A stretch of DNA of 64,000 nucleotides, from positions 124,001-188,000 of the forward strand of contig CACVBU010000072.1 in the NCBI GenBank assembly GCA_902728285.1, in the 5' to 3' direction. Position numbers and translations under genes: made by a program. Position 1 is the first letter of the stretch, and each line of letters starts with the position of its first letter. The notes below the pieces were generated by a model that saw only the letters and a list, made by a program, of their open reading frames with translations, was not told the origin of the DNA and searched no databases. Source of the stretch: Clytia hemisphaerica (lineage: Eukaryota; Cnidaria; Hydrozoa; Leptothecata; Clytiidae). This document shows positions 33,031 through 45,000 of this stretch, piece by piece.

Positions 33031-36000
33031 ATGTTGTACTTCGAATTATTTTCTTGGTTCATTTTTGCTTGCAAAGTGTTATCAACAAATGGAGGTGATC
33101 TTATACCTATTTTTTTATCTTTCTGATAAAACCAGATCTTTTGAACAGGAGAATTACTACACTACGCTACTACATTACTCCAAAATTCTTCTGAAGCCTT
33201 CGGGTGTTCTTAATTTTTTTGAGGTTTGACTCTAAAAATGTCCCTAATTTTACCATTTTAAGAGCGTTTTTGTGCAATTTTTAAAATAAATTTGGTCGTT
33301 TTAAATCTGCAAAACTTTAAAATGTTCTCTCTTGATATTTTTGCCGTCAGAGCTTTATGTCCTTGTTCTAGTTTGTTCCTAATCTTCTGACCCTAAGTGT
33401 GAATAATTTTCTGATTTTTCCAACCCTCACATGTACTTCCAGGGTAAAAAAGCGGCGCACAACCGTGCCCTTTGCTTACCTAGGTGCCCCCGGGGTGTTG
33501 AAACTAACACACTAGAACACTAAAACACTGACACATTTTCTTTTATATTCCAGATGACGGAGTCGCTTCAAGTTCTTTGACGAAGATTCTAAAAACATCA
33601 TATGATAAAAGAGTCAAACCGTTTGGCAGAAGTAGGTATATTTTTGAGGAAAAACTAAAATTTATTTGAAAATAACTGTGGCGGAGAACTGTAGTCCTCA
33701 TAGAATAATCAAACTTTTTATGCTTATCTCTAATGAGGCATGTGTAGCTTATTTCCTCTTACTTCGGTCGTGAAATTTGCACACTTTGAGACTTGTTTTC
33801 CCGTGTATTCCAGGCTTTATTTACGTTACTGATAAGACACCAGAAGAAATTATCTGACGCTATCAGTAAGCATCAAAAAGCCAATAATACGCGGGGAACG
33901 AACGTTGATATCGATCTTGTCTAAATTACAGGCTTCCACCAAATCACGTGTTCTCTCGAGTGACTTAGGGCAAGTCTCAAAAACCTAACAGTTTACCCTA
34001 AGTTTTCGCTACCAATAGAAGCCATTCAGATATCCACTTAGGGCTCTAAAGTACCTCTATATGTTGAAGTTTATGACTCAGGTTGTTACCTAATTAAATA
34101 TCACCCCCAAAATCTATAATTAAAGAAATTGTAATCATGACGTAATACTTTGATCGAATAGCATACCGTCGCGAATCTAAAAATAGACATTGATTTTTTA
34201 GTTTGACTGAAATTCAACCCCATCACCCTTTGCGTTTATTACGCTTGCACGCAAATTACACTCAATTACAAAGAACAAGTAATAACTTTCACGACTTTTG
34301 AATTAAGAGGAAAAGGATTGTGCGATTGAATTTCGGTTCATTAAGATGCATCTTTGGTCCAAATTTGACAAAGATTCAACGTGTACTTAGAGAGTTTTTT
34401 TACGATTTATGACGTCATAATTTGATGACGTCATAATTCACACTTTCTTTGATGATTATTTTTTAGGTTAATATTTAATTACGTCACAACCGGGTCCTGA
34501 GACCTTAAGGTATAGGTTATCTAAAAATCCATAAGTGAATCGCGGATTCGGGATATTTCTGTTTCTAAAAAATCTAGACACGCCCTAACTGTGTTAATGA
34601 GCTAATTGATGTAGAAATCCTAGTTGATATCTGGTGTTATTTTTTCAAAGTCTTTTAATTCGGAATAAAATGAGCTAATTTAACTAAGCTTACTCTAAGC
34701 TTTAATTTATTTTTACATCTAAAAGATGGGACACTCGATTTGGAAGTTCAAATATCAGTGGTAGCAGTTGGTCCAATCAACGAAAAAGATTTTGTAAGTG
34801 ATTTGTTTTTTCGTTTGTCAGTTTTTTCGTTTTTTCGTTTGATTTTGATAAAAGTGATGCGTATCGTGTATGAAATTCCGTCCGACAGTTACCCCTGTTT
34901 TTTGTCTTTGAGGGGTATTATCCAAATTAAAATGTAGGGCCCGTTGAACGGCGAATTTCGCCGGTCCAAGGCACCAAAAAAATTACAATTCGCCGTTTGA
35001 AAATTTCGGTTCGCCGCCTCAAGTACATATTTACGCTAATCAATACACTGCACTTGCTAAGAATTTGCCGGCCTAGAATCTAGAAATCGCTAGAGTTAAT
35101 TTTTTTATTCGCCAGCCTACCAAAAACACAGTAAAACCCCTGAAAATGGTCGAACTTTGCTAAATTTTCCAAGATTCTGCTTGATTAGTGGAGAGCTATA
35201 GAGAATCTAAGTAGGAAAATTAAGAAGACAAGGGAAAAAACAGAAAACTTTTTTCCAGCAGAAGTCCCTTTTTCGAGAAGCTACCTAATCAAATCCATTT
35301 CATCCTCATCTCTATTAACAGACCCGATATAGTAGGGGGGGCAAACCCTTAGGATTCGTAGCACCTTTCGTGGGACTCAAATACATGTGATTTGTTCGAA
35401 AGTAGATAGGATTTTGAAACTTTTTTGAGAGGGGCCCGCGAATTAGGCCTGGAAAAAGTTTTTTTTTCCAAAATAACTGACGTTGTAGGCAAAACTAAAA
35501 CTCTTAACCCCCAAAATGAGTAAAAAATTGACCATTTTTAAAAGTCGAATTCAACAGAAATGATTGTTATCATCCGATGGAGCATGAAATTCTGAGCAAA
35601 AAAAGTATACTACAACAAGTACAGGCTCTCAAAATCTTTTGAGTCTCAAATCCTTCAATCCTCCTGTTAAACTTTTCTGTTGCGTGGGGTCAAAACTCTT
35701 GTGTTTTACAACAACAAAATAATCAGCTAGAGAAACAGATACTTTTATAAGTCGCTTAGCGCTTTCCGAAATAAACATCGATTTTTCCATTTCTTTTTTA
35801 ACGTATATGGTATTATACTTTAGGGTAAGCCATCTGGTCTACAAGCCTTTTTTTCGATCATCTCGTCTAACAACACGAAGAACAAACCTTACCTTAACCT
35901 TATATGGAAAAAACTTTTTTTCCGAAAGAAAATTTAGGATAAGGGTCACTTTTGATGAGAATATGAACAACAGTGGATAAAGTTAAATTTAGAGATCAAC

Positions 36001-39000
36001 CAAATTATCGAATTGAAGTATAAACTTATTTTCTACATAACATTGACGTCTATGCCTGTCGGGAACGGATTTAAAAAACCTATCATTAAGGGAATCTTCG
36101 GTTCTTTTACTCTCTTGCGACCTTTTAATAGTAAGGTCACTTTCCCATTAGAGGAAAACATTTGGGGCAATTCACACGAAGTTCCTTCTTTCGAACCTCC
36201 TTCTTTCTAACGAGAATAGTTCTTTTCATAAATTACGTCAAGGTCAAGAGCAACGCTTACCTCGTTTTCCAAAATATTGTTACATGTTTTTTTTATAAGC
36301 ATATGAAGGCTCAGATTTGCAGAATTCCTAAGCATAACATAAGCATATATGTCAGCCTGAAATCTTTTTCAAATTGTCATTTTTTATCTAGGTTAAGTAA
36401 AAAAAGACATTCCACGGTTTCCTAGATTCCATTGCTCCCGAAATCTGAACAGATTTTTACAAAATTTCTGAAATTTCACTAAAATCTTGGCTCGGAGTGA
36501 ATCATAAGCATAAGTTATGCATACACGAGCCTGACCAAGGGGCAAGAAATATACTCTTTTATAAAAGTATCACTTGAAGACTGAATGGATTTAATCACCG
36601 TGGTAATGGTTTCAAAACGAGGCAGTCTTTGTATAAGCTGAAGAAGTTCAACATTGTTAGAGTAAACGGCCCCCTTTTTTTTCCTTTCCAGACCTTCAGA
36701 TTGGATTATTACTTGCGACAATGGTGGGTGGATGAGCGGCTTGTCTTCCCTGAAAAAGGTACATTATTACAGTATACCCTCGCTCACTCGAACTTCTATT
36801 ATTAAAACCTTCCTATAATCCGAGCATATTCCCAGTCCCCGTCAAAGAGAAACCCTCTTAAAATAGTACTTTCTTTAATTCGAAATTTATTTGTAATTGA
36901 AATTGTAATTGAATTCTCTCTGTAATTCGAGCAGATTTGATTTCCCGTTCGAGTTCGAATTAGCGAGAGTCAACTGTATTTTTTATTTAAGAAAAGGTAC
37001 ATTTGATGATGCTCTTTAATTCGAAGTTCTACTCTTCGGCACGTACTATTATTCGATATACATGTTATTTTATAAGCATAACGCTTATAAGCATAGGGTG
37101 AATCATAATCATGATTCATAAGCATGTAATATGCATAAGCTATGCTTGGATGCTTTGAAAACTTAAGCATACACGATAGCCTGACCAAGGGGCAGACACT
37201 TGCTTATAAAAAAAACATGTAGTATTGAAAGTTACCGTCGAATAGGAATATTCTCAAAAATAATGCTCTACCATTCGATACGTTCTGTTATTTCATGAAA
37301 ATTTCCCTTGAAAATCGAATGCGAGAGCGTCAACTGTTATGTTTTTCATTAAAAATTTCAAACTTCAATTTCATTGTAAGTATATTCTATGGCCTAGTTT
37401 ATAAAAAAAGGGAAAAAAAGAAACAAACAAACAACAGCCGAGTCTCGACCCACATTTTACCTTTCTAGAAAGTAGGCGTATAAAAGGTTTTTTCGAACTT
37501 TGACCTAATTTTGCAAGAGCCTTGTACAATGCAAGCTTTTAGGTTTCGGCATTTTAGCCTTTCGGACCTCTATACTTCATTATGTTTAAATTTCGATATG
37601 ATAGTTTCACGATGTTAAAGTGGCGACCCTTGGCTTAAAATTCAAATTTAGCAGGCATTCTGCTACCCGGGAGGGGTGTCACTCATATGATCTGGCCTAC
37701 GTCATGTGCTGCGCTTAAGGGTGGGGTTTTTCAGCATCCAAAAATGCACTGTAATAAGAGTACGATTTTGAAAAGCAGATTTTGCGCGGAACATACTGTC
37801 GTTTCGAAATCGAGTAGCCACCCCCCCCTGGGTTCTGCCAACCTTTTGAGTTATGAGCCTTTTCATAAACTACGTCACGAGCAACGCTTGCCTCGTTTTC
37901 AAAATATTGCTATGTTAATTGATTCCCTGATGAGTTCTTCAAACGTAGTTGGCTCTATTTAAAACATAGCACTTGGCGCCTCAAGGGATCTGATCACCTT
38001 GGTTATGGTTTCAAAAAGAGGCAGTCGATGTACTCAAATTATTTATGAAAAGGCCTATTTCTTCCTTCAGTAAGATTCATTTTTCAAGTTTATTAGTCTA
38101 GTATGCTAGCTAAAAAATCTGGCTCTAAGTCGTTTCTTTCATACAGGGTGTCCCGGTGTAACGAAAAATAAGTACTCCCTGGAAAAAAGTACTCCCGGAG
38201 TACATTTTTCCCAGGAAAAACATACTCCCCAGTACTTTTTTCCTAGGAAATTGATACCCCCTCTGGGAAATTTGTACCCCCAGTAAGGGAGTACTTATAT
38301 TTCCTGCAGAATCTGAAAAAAAGAAGACTCTGCATTGCACTTTAATAACTATTATTCAAAATTTTATATACTCGACAAAAGTCATCAAGCCCCCTTCCTC
38401 TACCTTTACTAAAGATCTTTTGAATTCTGAAAATGATATATTTGATGCTTCCAACGGATTTAGTCTGGAGAATAGATAAAGAAAACGGGGTCACTTTTAA
38501 GATTTCGACCACGTGGTGCCAAGAAATGGCTAGTTTTAGGCATAAAGAAATCGACATTTGTGGTAATTTCCGATGACGCAATCTATCCATCGCAATTTAT
38601 CCAATCGGATAGTCCTGACTTAATAGTATTCAAAATTGTGTGGTTTTCTAGAATTTGTCTCGATCTCTCGCCTTTTAGGTCGATAAAAACACCAAAAAAC
38701 TGCTGAGTCAGCAAAAATTCTTGATAATTCACGATATTAAGATTAAAATATCTGCTGATCTAGTCATTAAAATTAAGGTATAATCTCAAAAAATGTAGTA
38801 AATAGCCGAACGTGCGAACCACACTGGGCTCAAATAAACTATCGTCCCCAGGCCCCGAAAATCAAAATTTTGAAAAAAAATGAACATACAAACACACCAA
38901 GGAACAAGTGTGCCAAATTTCAGCAAAATCCAACCATTTTCGACGTCTCCAGGCTGCCCCAAAGTTTTAGCCTCGTTTTGGCGAAAAACTCGTCCCTAGG

Positions 39001-42000
39001 CCCCAAAAATCAAAGTTTTCAAAAGATGAAATAAACACCCCCAGATATTCACCCAAGGATCAAGCGTGCAAAATTTCAGCCAAATCCGACCATTTTTGAA
39101 GTCTCCAGGCTACCCCAAAGATTTAGGACATACTACATTGTCAGATTGTAGCTCGACTGAAGTTGAGAACAGGGGGTACTTTTTTCCTGAGGAGGGTACG
39201 AATTTCCTAGGAAATAAGTACCCCTAGGAGTACCTATCTCCTAGGAAATTTGTACTGGGGAGTACTTATCTCCTGGGAAATAAGTACTGGGGAGTACTTT
39301 TTTCGGGGAGTACTTATTTCCTGTGACACCGGAAAAAAATCGTATGTCAGAAAATGACTACAAAAATGTTTCTACTTGTAGTACACGTTTTTTTTCTTCT
39401 TCAAGAAACACACTTTTAAGAAACATGAGGCTCAGAATGCCTAAAAACTAAGAAACATTTAAGAAACATGCTGAGGCTGAGAAGAGAAAATAACATTTTT
39501 TAATTCGGTTTTTCTTAAGAACCTTCCAATCCAGCCTTCCATGTGGCTGATTTTTTCAAAAAGTTTAGAAACATGTAAGAAACATTTAAGGCTCAAAAGG
39601 TCGATTTCTTAAGAAACATTGAGGCTGCTTGGTAAAACTAGTTTCTTAAAAAAAAACGTGTAGTGTTCTAAGATAGGACTTTTTTCCGGGACATCCTGTA
39701 CTGTTGGCGGGAGAGTCAGATAACACCTACACACCCCTTCTCGTAACGCTCAGAAGTGACACAATCACAGTGTGAACTTTTTGTTGAAAAAATGCCCGTC
39801 TTTTCATTTCTAAAACATCCATATCTTTAGACGTGATATTTAGAATTCCCAAATTTCAGCGTCGAAATAATTGTTTTCTCGACATTTTTTAAGCTATCAA
39901 ATTATGATCACAGAAAACTGTATGTTCGGTCTGCCCTGCTGACCCAAGCCGTTCCTGAAGACTTTGCAGAAAGATCGAATTCAGGAACTACGTGTCAAAG
40001 GTTTCCGACAGACTATCTAATTTTTTCTGTCAGGGAAGATAACGTTTGGAGGAAATCCAAAAGATTTGATTTGGTTACCGGATTTGTTTGTTCGGAATTC
40101 GAAAGAAGTCAAGATGCACCAATCGTTTCAACAATCCATTCGAACAACTATAAATCATGATGGTAACGTTTACATGAGCGCAAGGTAAGAGATGCGAGAG
40201 AACAGAACTCTAAAATAAAAATTGAAATACACATTTGTATGTTTTTTTATGGGAGCCACATCATTGAAAATTTTCGTAGCTCGGGTTATCATTTTGATAC
40301 ATATGGTATGATCTTTACAAAACAAAAGCTTGACAGGGAGGCCTCATGAGATACCGCTTATGAAAAAGAAAATTCAACTTTAGAAAGAAAATCTTTCATA
40401 GGTCTGTACTCACTCGATGTTTTTAACAAATCATTCCTTTGTTTCGAAAAGTTACATCAATTTGATATACTGATTCTGGTTAAATTGACTGAAACTGTCG
40501 ACCTAGTATCGTCGTTGGTTTTACCAGATCAAAATTGAAATTCCATCCAAAACACAAATACAGTTTTTTGCCCCTTCAGTTCAGAAACTCTAAACTCTAC
40601 AAATGATGCAATCTCTCCATAAAGTTGAACAATTTTTCGAACCTCCTTTATGAGCGTACGAAAGAGGGGACTATAATTAATTTTACATTTTATAAATTAC
40701 AGTTAACTCACTCTAATTCGAATCTGATACTTGTGTCTCTCTGTAATTCGAACTAGAATATTGGCTCCCTCAGCTGGAGAAAATTTACATTTTTTTTTAT
40801 AAGCATAACGCTTATAAGCATATGAAGGCTCAGATTTGCAAAATTCCTAACTATAACATAAGCATATATGTCAGCCTGGAATATTTTTCAAGTTGTCATT
40901 TTTATCGATTTAAAAAGGTTTGGTAGAGGTCAAGTAAAAAAATAGACTTTCCGTGGTTTCCTACATTCCACTGCTCCCAAAATTTCACTAAAACTTAGCT
41001 CAAGGTGAATCATAATCATGATTCATAAGCATGTAATAAGCATAAGCTATGCTTGGATGCTTGAGAACTTAAGCTTACACGATAGCCTGACCAAGGGGCA
41101 GACACTTGCTTATAAAAAAAAACATGTAACTTATTCTCTGTAAATCGAACTTTTCTTTAATTCGGATAATTTTTTTGCTCCCTTGAAGATCGAATTAGAG
41201 AGAGTCAGCTTTACACTTTTTTTACAATAGAATAAGTTCAATTTGTTCGTGTAACATGAATCTACAGAATTATCCGATGGATCACCAAACATGTGCCCTT
41301 TCTATGGAGAGCTGTAAGTCTTTTTTATTTCAATTCATATTTTCTTTTATAAGAACAAACTATATAAGAACATAAAGCTTCGATGGCCAAAATGTTTAGA
41401 ACAAGTTAAGAACATTTTAAGACTTTGCGGACTCCAAAACACCCGATTTCTTAGGAAAATGGATAAAAATACTCACAAAATGATGAAAATAAGAACATTT
41501 TGAGGCTTTAAATTCAAAAAGTTAAGAACGGCTGAAGGCGTCAAAAATTTTGGTTGATCTTATATAAAAAAACGTTTATCCAAGGTTGTGTACAAGTTAA
41601 ATTTTTTTCTTGAATCTTCTACAGACGCATACCAAGGTAACGAGTTGAACATTTCTTGGCACCAAGCACCCATTGAATATAAACCAGAAAACATTCAAGT
41701 TGAAGGCTACAAATTGACCAGCATTGATGCTTCCTCTGATGTGACAAATTATATGACTGGTGGTAAGGATGTTGTTTTTGCAACCTCGTCCCCGTGTATC
41801 CCAGGCTTTATTTACGTTATTTGATTGACGCCAGAGAATTATCTAGCGCTATCAGTTAGCATCAAAAAGCTGATAATGCACAGGGAACGAGGTTGAGGCT
41901 TTCGTACTTTTTTACTTGGGTAAATCGTAAATTAATGCGTGTCCAAATTTTCGTTAATTCTTCGGACCCATCGTCACCCCTCCTAGCATAATAAATTATA

Positions 42001-45000
42001 CCTTTAAAGAAGCGCATTACTATGTAGAACATGAAAATCGGTGTTACTTAAATTTAGGTTTTGCCAATTTTGCGAAAAACCGCAAAAACCAAAAAATGCT
42101 GACGTCAGCAAAACTTGTTTTTTAAATAACTCCAGTTTGGCTAATGGTATAAACATGAAATTTGGACCAAAGTTGCATATCAGTAATAAAAACATTTTTG
42201 CATAATCATTTTTTTCAAATTTTGCTGACGTCAGCAGAAATCAGCAAAATACGAAAATTTGCAATAAAGTGCAGACATCAGCAAAATTTCAAAAAAATCT
42301 TTTTTCATAATGATCCTTTTAATAATGTGCAGCTTTGGTCCAAATTTCATGTTCATACCATTAGGCAAACTGGAGTTATTTAAAAAACAAGTTTTGCTGA
42401 CGTTAGCATTTTTTGGTTTTTGCGGTTTTTCGCAAAATTGGCAAAGCCTAAATTTAAGTAACACCGATTTTCATGTTCTACATCGTAATGCGCTTCTTTA
42501 AAGGTATAATTTATTATGCTAGGAGGGGTGACGATGGGTCCGAAGAATTAACGAAAATTTGGACACGCATTAATTTACCCGAGTACTTTTAAATTGAAGG
42601 CCCCAATTTCTAGAGACAGTGATTCGATTGTTTTCACGGGGTCCACGGCCAGTCGGCTCGGCTATCTTCGAACTGAACGGAAGCGAAGCGGGGCTCGAAC
42701 CGGGAATTCCTGGTTTTAGACGCTGACGTCTTGACTACTCGGCCGTTACTCCTTAAAATGCAACACCGGCGTGTTTGATTGTTCGGGGAACTTTTGGATT
42801 GTAAGTGCGATATCTCTTCAACAAACAAACAACAAACCAAAGCTCTGGGAGTACTAGGGTTGGAGAACTTTGGGAATGTGTGGACGTGGCTTAAGGGAAA
42901 CGACCTTTAAAGTGACAAAATCAGCAAAAAAATGACCCTGACAGAAAATTTTTGAAAGCTGTCTAACTTTGGAGAGATTTCTTACTTACTTTCGTACTCT
43001 CAATGAGATCAAAAAGTAAGTAAGTCTGCGACCGCAGTCGGAGGCGACCCGAAGGCTCCTCTTTCGATAGCTATCTACCCGAAAGTAGGGGAGGGCGCCA
43101 CTCTTTCTCCTTGGATTTCTCCACTTACCCTTGATCCTTCTCTTAGTTGCTGAGCATCAAGCAGAGAGGCATCAAGTACCATTTTGGAAATCTTTGGTAT
43201 GACCCGGCTGGGGGTTGAACCCACAACCTTGCGAACCGTAGCCGGATGCTCTACCACTGCACTACGGTCGCTAAGAGATCAAAAAAGGAAAACCCCGACC
43301 TTGTGAAAAACTATTTTTTACTTTGTGCTGTTTTTTGTAATACTTTGAGAGGCTTTGAGAAGGTTAAAAACGACCTTTACCGTCTGCACATACCCAGCAC
43401 CTATCTTTGTATAAACACCGGACAAAGTATTTCAAAGACTGACTGATTTCTTTTATTGCTTCTCATTCAGAGTTCTTCCAACTACTCCACATATACTTAC
43501 ACGTGGAACGAACTGTCTCTTACTACATCTTTCGTTCGTACGTTCCAAGTTCATTTCTGGTGATTATGACTTGGGGTACGTTCTGGTTACCTGTCAACAC
43601 TTATCCTGCTCGAGTTGGTATCATCGTTACGAATTTCTTGGCAAGTGCTTTCATCTTACAAGGTAAATTCAAGTGTTGAACTATTCTGTTGGCGTTGATA
43701 AATTTGGGAAGGTTTTTGCTCTAAAATGATACTCTTTCGCATATTAATGACAAACAGAATTTCTATAATTCCTGCCAAACACTTCAAATTTCGGCTATTG
43801 AAAACATTACTTTAAAAAAGCTGTTCAAGTCACCTTCAAGAAATTATAACACATAACACTTTTGAATGTTTCTAAATATTTGTACCTACAATCCTGGCCA
43901 TAATATTTGAGACAAAAGGGAAATTCCCACGAAATCTTATAACCACAAGTATTTTGGAAGCGCTCTAAATTAGGTTAGACGAATAGATTTTAACTCTGAG
44001 TTTTAAATCGTTTGTCTCTTATATTTCAAAGTTTTAACTTATTATTTTATCACTTGTGCGAATACAATGGAGTCTCTTTAACTTGAACAAATCTTATTGT
44101 CCCCACAGTTAGCAATACCTTATACCGTAAGTTGGTCTAGTATCGACATCTCTCGTCTAATTCCGACACCCTTCTTTAGAGACAGGAATAATATGAGAGT
44201 TTGAGTCACTGATGGAAAAAGGATTATTCCTCTGTGACCACTAAGCCAAGAAAAACAGTTTCAACCTTTCTATCAATTTCAGCTGATAAAAAGGGTGTCG
44301 GAATTAGATAAGGGATGTCGACATTAGACCAAGTTACGGTAACCCTTACTCCATAACTCGAAATTTCCTCAACTCGAACAAATGTGTGTCTTTCCCGTAC
44401 GTGTTTTAGTTATGCAGACTCCATTGCACGATGGAATCATAAATTTTCTTTTACGTTTAGGACCAAGTGTGAGTTACTAAATTTCCACAGACAATAGAAA
44501 TACTTTCACTTTTAGGAGCAAGTGCGATGTATACGAAGGTTCCGTACACGACAGCAATCGAGGTTTATCTGCTGGTCAATATCACTTTCATTTTGACCGT
44601 CATGCTGGAATACATCGCTGCCATTCAAACACCCAATTTGTCAAAGGTATTATATTTCAATTTGTAAGTTTTTGTCAAAAAAAAAAATGAGTACGATCTT
44701 GGCAAACAAGCAAAATAAACGGAATTTTCTTCCTCTTTGTACTGGTACTGGTCAACCTCGTTCCCTGCGCATTATCAGCTTTTTTATGCTTACTGATGGC
44801 GCTAGATAATATTCTCTGGCGTCAATCAGTAACGTAAATAAAGCCTGGGATACACGGGGACGAGGTTGAGTACTGGTTTTAGTCTATAATTATCGGATTT
44901 GGTTGAAAATTTGAAAATATAATAAAAAGGTGTTATTTTTCACTAAATGTTCTTTTTGTTAAGGCCAGGGCAAACCAGTCCAACATTTCATCCAACATGA

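Noticed and set aside
34740..34937. Stand-alone small gene starting near 34740
   Set aside because: The first part is the third exon of the channel gene (to 34793). The rest reads through a good GTAAGT donor into the intron.
42004..42501. Genes on both strands of the 42-kb palindrome
   Set aside because: The four frames are mirror images within inverted arms of a foldback element.
43190..43275. Functional tRNA gene on the minus strand
   Set aside because: The A and B boxes are good, but the anticodon arm and acceptor stem do not fold, and the segment is the head of a SINE with an 11-bp target duplication.
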